Source: Cloacibacterium caeni
GTDB taxonomy: Bacteria > Bacteroidota > Bacteroidia > Flavobacteriales > Weeksellaceae
Direction of reading: 5' to 3'
DNA length: 64,000 nt
Assembly (NCBI RefSeq): GCF_907163125.1
Contig: NZ_OU015319.1
Coordinates: forward strand, 1 to 64,000
In this document: one piece after another, positions 59,792-64,000 of the stretch
Layout of the letters: each line of letters starts with the position of its first letter
How positions within the stretch are numbered: position 1 is the first letter of the stretch
The notes under the pieces: generated by a model
What the model was told of the DNA's origin: nothing
The model's input: the letters and a program-made list of their open reading frames with translations, nothing else
Databases searched by the model: none
Translations under genes and position numbers: made by a program

Positions 59792-60298
59792 ATGTTAGAC
59801 AGTATTATAACATCAAAAACACGATTGCGACTATTGGTAAAATTCTTTATCAATGCTGCTAATACAGGCTACCTGAGAGGTCTTGCTCAGGAGATGAATG
59901 AGAATACAAACGCGATCAGAAAAGAATTAAACAATCTGAGTGAAGCAGGCTTTATTATCAGAGAAGATACAGATAAAAAGGTAATGTATCATGCCAATAC
60001 AGACCATCCTTTGTTTACTACTTTACAGCAATTAATCCAAAAATACGTCGGTATAGATTTTATTATTAGTCAAATTCTCGAAAGAATGGGAGATGTTTCT
60101 CGTATTTTTTTAGTGGGAGATTATGCTAAAGGAATAGATTCGGGAGTAATCGAGGTGATTATAGAAGGTCCTGCCTTGAACCAAAACTATATCGAAAATA
60201 TAATACAAAGGATTAAAAAAGAAATAAAAAAAGAAGTCATCGTTTATAGTACTACAGAATATGTAGGAGATGGACTGTTGGTTTTTGAAAATAAATAA
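59792..60298 (+). CDS. Winged-helix regulator fused to a degenerate nucleotidyltransferase-like domain
   Basis: 168 residues from ATG 59792. Residues 1-85 form a winged HTH (L-V-K-F-F-I-N-A-A-N-T-G-Y-L-R-G-L-A-Q-E-M-N-E-N-T-N-A-I-R-K-E-L-N-N-L). Residues 90-168 resemble a minimal nucleotidyltransferase (I-F-L-V-G-D-Y-A-K-G-I-D-S-G) in which the G-S-x10-D-x-D catalytic pattern is lost (G-D...G-V-I-E-V). So it is probably a DNA-binding or structural protein only. It sits in the middle of the sugar cluster with its own promoter and could control the genes from 60467 on. Confidence 0.75.
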   Translation: MLDSIITSKTRLRLLVKFFINAANTGYLRGLAQEMNENTNAIRKELNNLSEAGFIIREDTDKKVMYHANTDHPLFTTLQQLIQKYVGIDFIISQILERMGDVSRIFLVGDYAKGIDSGVIEVIIEGPALNQNYIENIIQRIKKEIKKEVIVYSTTEYVGDGLLVFENK

Positions 60299-60466
60299 GA
60301 GATACTGTTTTTTTCAATGTTCTGAAAAATAGCTGTTGAAAATTACTCATACCGAGGTGAACTCATTTTAAATGGGACTCACAGGGCGAAGCCATAAAAA
60401 AGGAGTAAAGAAGATCCTCTTAAAAAATTCTAAATTCAAACAAGATTAACAACAAATAAAATACAA

Positions 60467-61750
60467 ATGAACAAGATTGCCATCATCGGACTAGGCTATG
60501 TTGGGCTTCCTTTAGCAAGATTATTTGCAACCAAATTTCCAGTAGTAGGTTTTGATATTAACCAAAAGCGAATAGAAGAATTAAATGAAGGTAGAGATGT
60601 AACCCTAGAAGTAGAAGATGCTCTATTAAAACAGGTATTAGTAGATTCTAATCCTTTCAAAGGTCACACAAGCGGTTTATTTTGTACGGCTCATCTGGAA
60701 GAAATTAGAGAAGCCAATTATTATATCGTAACGGTGCCTACTCCTGTAGATAAACACAATAAACCAGATTTAACCCCTTTGTACAAAGCCTCAGAAACAG
60801 TAGGAAAAGTCCTGAAAAAAGGCGATGTGGTAATTTATGAATCTACAGTATATCCTGGAGCGACCGAGGAAGAATGTATTCCTGTTTTGGAAAAAGTATC
60901 GGGATTGAAATTTAATGTAGATTTTTTTGCAGGTTATTCTCCAGAGCGCATTAATCCAGGTGATAAAGAGCATACAGTAGAAAAAATCCTTAAAGTGACC
61001 TCTGGTTCTACTCCAGAAATAGGCGTAAAAGTAAATGAATTATATAAAACAGTAATTACAGCAGGCACGCATTTGGCACCAACGATTAAGGTAGCGGAAG
61101 CAGCGAAAGTGATTGAAAACTCACAACGAGATATTAATATTGCTTTTGTAAATGAGTTGGCTAAAATTTTTAATATTTTAGATATAGACACTCACGCTGT
61201 TTTGGAAGCGGCGGGGACAAAATGGAACTTTTTACCTTTTAGACCAGGTTTGGTTGGCGGACATTGTATTGGGGTAGATCCTTATTACTTAGCCCAAAAA
61301 GCACAAGAGCATGGTTACCATCCAGAAATTATTTTGGCAGGAAGAAGACTGAATGATTCTATGGGAGAATATGTAGCTGCTCAAGTAGTAAAACTAATGA
61401 TTAAAAAAGGGATTACCGTAAAAGGAGCTCAATTATTATTATTGGGAATTACTTTCAAAGAAAATTGCCCAGATGTAAGAAATACCAAAATAGTAGATGT
61501 GGTAAAAGCATTAGAAGATTACGGCATTCAAGTAACTATTTTTGACCCATGGGCAAATCCTGCAGAAGTAAAACACGAATATAACCTTCCTTGTCATCCT
61601 GAGCTCATTGCAGGTGCTAAATATGATGCTATTGTCCTAGGAGTGGCACACAAAGAATTTTTAAACTTAGATTTAGAACTGCTAAAAAGAGAAAATGCAG
61701 TGGTGTATGATGTGAAAGGGATTTTAACAAATACAGATGGAAAATTATAA
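60467..61750 (+). CDS. UDP-HexNAc 6-dehydrogenase (WbpO/TviB type)
   Basis: 427 residues. NAD-binding G-L-G-Y-V-G-L-P-L-A (8-17); conserved E-S-T-V-Y-P-G-A-T; catalytic Cys267 in G-G-H-C-I-G-V-D-P-Y-Y-L-A; C-terminal third G-I-T-F-K-E-N-C-P-D-V-R-N-T-K. It oxidises UDP-HexNAc at C6 to the uronate, and with the WbpP-like epimerase could make UDP-GalNAcA. The actual substrate (GlcNAc or ManNAc or GalNAc) is not resolved by eye. The 168-base gap before it has no clear promoter. Confidence 0.9.
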   Translation: MNKIAIIGLGYVGLPLARLFATKFPVVGFDINQKRIEELNEGRDVTLEVEDALLKQVLVDSNPFKGHTSGLFCTAHLEEIREANYYIVTVPTPVDKHNKPDLTPLYKASETVGKVLKKGDVVIYESTVYPGATEEECIPVLEKVSGLKFNVDFFAGYSPERINPGDKEHTVEKILKVTSGSTPEIGVKVNELYKTVITAGTHLAPTIKVAEAAKVIENSQRDINIAFVNELAKIFNILDIDTHAVLEAAGTKWNFLPFRPGLVGGHCIGVDPYYLAQKAQEHGYHPEIILAGRRLNDSMGEYVAAQVVKLMIKKGITVKGAQLLLLGITFKENCPDVRNTKIVDVVKALEDYGIQVTIFDPWANPAEVKHEYNLPCHPELIAGAKYDAIVLGVAHKEFLNLDLELLKRENAVVYDVKGILTNTDGKL

Positions 61751-61774
61751 TAAAAACAAATCAAATTTATATAT

Positions 61775-62785
61775 ATGTTAAACAATAAAACTGTTTTAAT
61801 TACTGGTGGTACAGGTTCTTTAGGTAAAGCTTTAACTGCTCATATATTTAAGGAGTATCCAAGAATTAAAAAATTGATTATTCTATCGCGAGACGAACAA
61901 AAGCAATTTGTTATGGCGCAAGAATATCCTTCTGATAAATATCCTCAAATTCGTTTTTTTTTAGGAGATGTAAGAGATAAAGAACGAATGGTAAGAGCTT
62001 TTAGAGGGGTAGATTATGTAATTCATGCTGCAGCAATGAAACATGTTCATTTGGCTGAGTATAACCCAGATGAATGCATTAAAACAAATATAGGTGGTGC
62101 TCAAAATGTTATTCATGCTGCTTTAGAAACAGGTGTACAAAACGTAGTAGCACTATCAACAGATAAAGCTTGCGCACCAATAAATTTATATGGAGCAACA
62201 AAATTGACATCGGATAAATTATTTGTAGCAGCAAATAATATTAAAGGTTGGAATCCTATACGGTTTAGTGTTGTAAGATATGGAAACGTTATGGGATCTA
62301 ATGGTTCTGTAATTCCTTTTTTTATTAAAAAAAGAAAAGAGGGAAAATTGCCAATAACTGATCCAACAATGACACGTTTTAATATTTCATTACAAGGAGG
62401 AGTAGATATGGTGATGCATGCCATGGAACATGCTTGGGGAGGTGAAATCTTTATTCCTAAAATACCTTCTTACAAAATTACAGATGTTGCGACTGCAATA
62501 GCTCCAGAATGTGAATTAGAAATTATAGGGATTCGTCCTGGTGAAAAAATTCATGAGGAAATGATTACATCTTCAGACTCTTTTTACACCTATGATCTAG
62601 GTAAATATTACACGATACTGCCTTCAGTACCAAATTTTAATGTTCAAGAATTTATAAAACATTTTAATGCAAAATTAGTACCAGCAGGATTTAACTATAA
62701 TTCAGGAGATAATACAGAGTGGGAAACCGTAACAACTTTGCGACAATTAATAAAAGAACACGTAGACTCTAATTTTAAAGCATGA
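61775..62785 (+). CDS. pseB: UDP-GlcNAc 4,6-dehydratase (inverting), PseB
   Basis: 336 residues. NAD site G-G-T-G-S-L-G-K-A-L near 10; S-T-D-K-A-C-A-P-I-N-L-Y-G-A-T-K carries the catalytic D-K and Y139-x3-K143 pattern, with K in place of the M-D-x-D of retaining dehydratases. PseB makes UDP-2-acetamido-2,6-dideoxy-beta-L-arabino-hex-4-ulose, the first step to pseudaminic acid. The next gene, the aminotransferase PseC, overlaps it by 4 bases. A FlaA1/CapD-like role is the alternative, but the pairing with PseC favours PseB. Confidence 0.9.
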   Translation: MLNNKTVLITGGTGSLGKALTAHIFKEYPRIKKLIILSRDEQKQFVMAQEYPSDKYPQIRFFLGDVRDKERMVRAFRGVDYVIHAAAMKHVHLAEYNPDECIKTNIGGAQNVIHAALETGVQNVVALSTDKACAPINLYGATKLTSDKLFVAANNIKGWNPIRFSVVRYGNVMGSNGSVIPFFIKKRKEGKLPITDPTMTRFNISLQGGVDMVMHAMEHAWGGEIFIPKIPSYKITDVATAIAPECELEIIGIRPGEKIHEEMITSSDSFYTYDLGKYYTILPSVPNFNVQEFIKHFNAKLVPAGFNYNSGDNTEWETVTTLRQLIKEHVDSNFKA

Positions 62786-63969
62786 TGGAAAATAAAGTAA
62801 TTCCTTACGGTCGTCAAAATATCACACAAGAGGATATTGATATAGTAGTAGAAGCATTAAAATCTGATTATTTAACTCAAGGTCCAAAAATTCTGGAATT
62901 TGAAAATGCTTTTGCAAAATATGTAGGAAGTAAATATGCAGTTGCTGTAGCTAATGGTACAGCTGCATTGCATTTATGTACATTAGCTTTAGATGTTAAA
63001 AAAGGACAAAAAGTAATAACAACCCCAATCACTTTTGCAGCTTCTGCAAATTGTGTACGTTATTGTGATGGGGAGGTAATTTTTGCTGATATAGATCCAG
63101 AAACATATTTGCTTGATTTTGATTCGGTTAAAAGTATATTAGAAGCTTCTCCAATGGGGACTTATCAAGGGATAATACCTGTTGATTTTGCAGGGAGGGC
63201 TGTTGATTTAGAAAAGTTTAGAAAGTTAGCAGATGAATATAACCTTTGGATTATTGAAGATTCATGCCATGCTCCAGGTGGTTGTTTTATTGATGAAAAA
63301 GGTAATGAACAAAATTGTGGGAATGGTAATTTTGCAGATTTAGCCATTTTTTCATTTCATCCTGTAAAGCACATCGCATCAGGAGAAGGGGGGATGATTA
63401 CTACCAATAATGAGGTCTTATATCAGAAGTTATTGATGTTAAGAACTCATGGCATTGTTAAATCGAATGAGTTATATACAAATAGTATTGAGTTTGCAGG
63501 GGGAAAAGACACTTATCCCTTATGGTATATGGAAATGCAAGAATTGGGTTTCAATTATAGATTAACTGATTTTCAAGCTGCTTTAGGTTTAAGTCAGTTA
63601 AAAAGAGCTGATGAAGGTCTTCAAAGAAGACGGGAAATTGCTAAAACCTATTATGAAGCTTTTAAAAATAAATCATTTATAAAAGGACAATCAGGTGTAG
63701 TTGAAGGACATGCTTATCACTTGTATATAATAGAAGTAGAAAATAGATTAGAGTTGTATAATTATTTAAGAACAAAAAATATTTTTGCTCAAATACATTA
63801 TATTCCATGTCATTTGATGCCTTATTATAGAGAATTTGGATGGAAAGAAGGGGATATGCCTAAAGCTGAAAAATATTATAAGCATTGCATTAGTTTGCCT
63901 ATGTACCCAAACTTAACTAAACAAGAACAAGAGTTCGTAATTGAAAATATAATTAAATTTTACTCATAA
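62782..63969 (+). CDS. pseC: PseC-type UDP-sugar aminotransferase
   Basis: 395 residues (one fewer if the second ATG at 62785 is used). DegT/DnrJ/EryC1 fold; PLP lysine at about K196 in F-S-F-H-P-V-K-H-I-A-S-G-E-G-G; N-terminal Y-L-T-Q-G-P is typical. Converts the PseB product to the 4-amino sugar. ATGA overlap with pseB means coupled translation. It is followed one base later by the start of another gene, so the pse operon continues past the window. Confidence 0.9.
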   Translation: MMENKVIPYGRQNITQEDIDIVVEALKSDYLTQGPKILEFENAFAKYVGSKYAVAVANGTAALHLCTLALDVKKGQKVITTPITFAASANCVRYCDGEVIFADIDPETYLLDFDSVKSILEASPMGTYQGIIPVDFAGRAVDLEKFRKLADEYNLWIIEDSCHAPGGCFIDEKGNEQNCGNGNFADLAIFSFHPVKHIASGEGGMITTNNEVLYQKLLMLRTHGIVKSNELYTNSIEFAGGKDTYPLWYMEMQELGFNYRLTDFQAALGLSQLKRADEGLQRRREIAKTYYEAFKNKSFIKGQSGVVEGHAYHLYIIEVENRLELYNYLRTKNIFAQIHYIPCHLMPYYREFGWKEGDMPKAEKYYKHCISLPMYPNLTKQEQEFVIENIIKFYS

Positions 63970-63970
63970 A

Positions 63971-64000
63971 ATGAATTACATAATAGAAGTAGCTAATACT
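63971..64000 (+). CDS. Start of the next gene of the pse operon (partial)
   Basis: ATG 63971, one base after the pseC stop, begins M-N-Y-I-I-E-V-A-N-T and runs off the edge. By position it may be pseF, pseG, pseH or pseI, but ten residues are too few to tell. Confidence 0.45.
   Translation, partial: MNYIIEVANT

Overview
The window is AT-rich DNA from a flavobacterium, most likely the Chryseobacterium/Cloacibacterium group (Weeksellaceae). The support is: Bacteroidota-type promoters (TTTG, about 19-21 bp, TAnnTTTG), a secreted protein with a type IX secretion (T9SS) sorting tail beside a PID-CTERM-like small protein, a UpxY antiterminator, an S16 protein with a long Ala/Glu-rich tail, and flavobacterial gene order (class IV aminotransferase, YqgE, pdxH, HU). 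The genus is inference; no rRNA or tRNA gene was found. || Positions 1-44,220 are mostly housekeeping genes: pdxH, HU, panD, a slyD-type isomerase, an M3 peptidase, rpsP-rimM, asnS, rpoN, an ECF sigma factor with a membrane partner, rnpB (RNase P RNA), a PPK2 kinase, valS, a ribokinase-like kinase, rtcB-prfH, a MacAB-like ABC export operon, nrdB-nrdA, glyA and recX. Two complete insertion sequences, an IS3/IS150-type (about 4529-5952) and an IS4-type (9612-11011), each sit in the middle of a perfect palindrome that was an intrinsic terminator. A TPR gene (30603-31115) is broken by one in-frame stop codon. || From about 44,400 to the right edge lies a surface polysaccharide locus: Wza-like export lipoprotein, Wzc-like tyrosine kinase, OmpA-family protein, PID-CTERM-like peptide and T9SS cargo, UpxY, a UDP-sugar epimerase, an MBOAT/SGNH pair that probably O-acylates the glycan, a winged-helix regulator, a UDP-HexNAc 6-dehydrogenase, and PseB and PseC, the first two steps toward pseudaminic acid. 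The cluster runs off the right edge. An array of eight copies of a structured module of about 150 bp (53,181-55,154), with a DUF559 nuclease gene inside it, lies just upstream of upxY. || The most unusual items are: (1) a compact transcription unit (promoter, 25-codon Phe-rich ORF, terminator with a possible antiterminator) directly before rtcB-prfH; (2) the two IS insertions into terminators, one of which carries inward-facing terminators at both ends; (3) the eight-copy hairpin array; (4) dispersed palindromic and 7-8 bp repeats, two of which are carried in frame inside conserved enzymes (M3 peptidase and ValRS).
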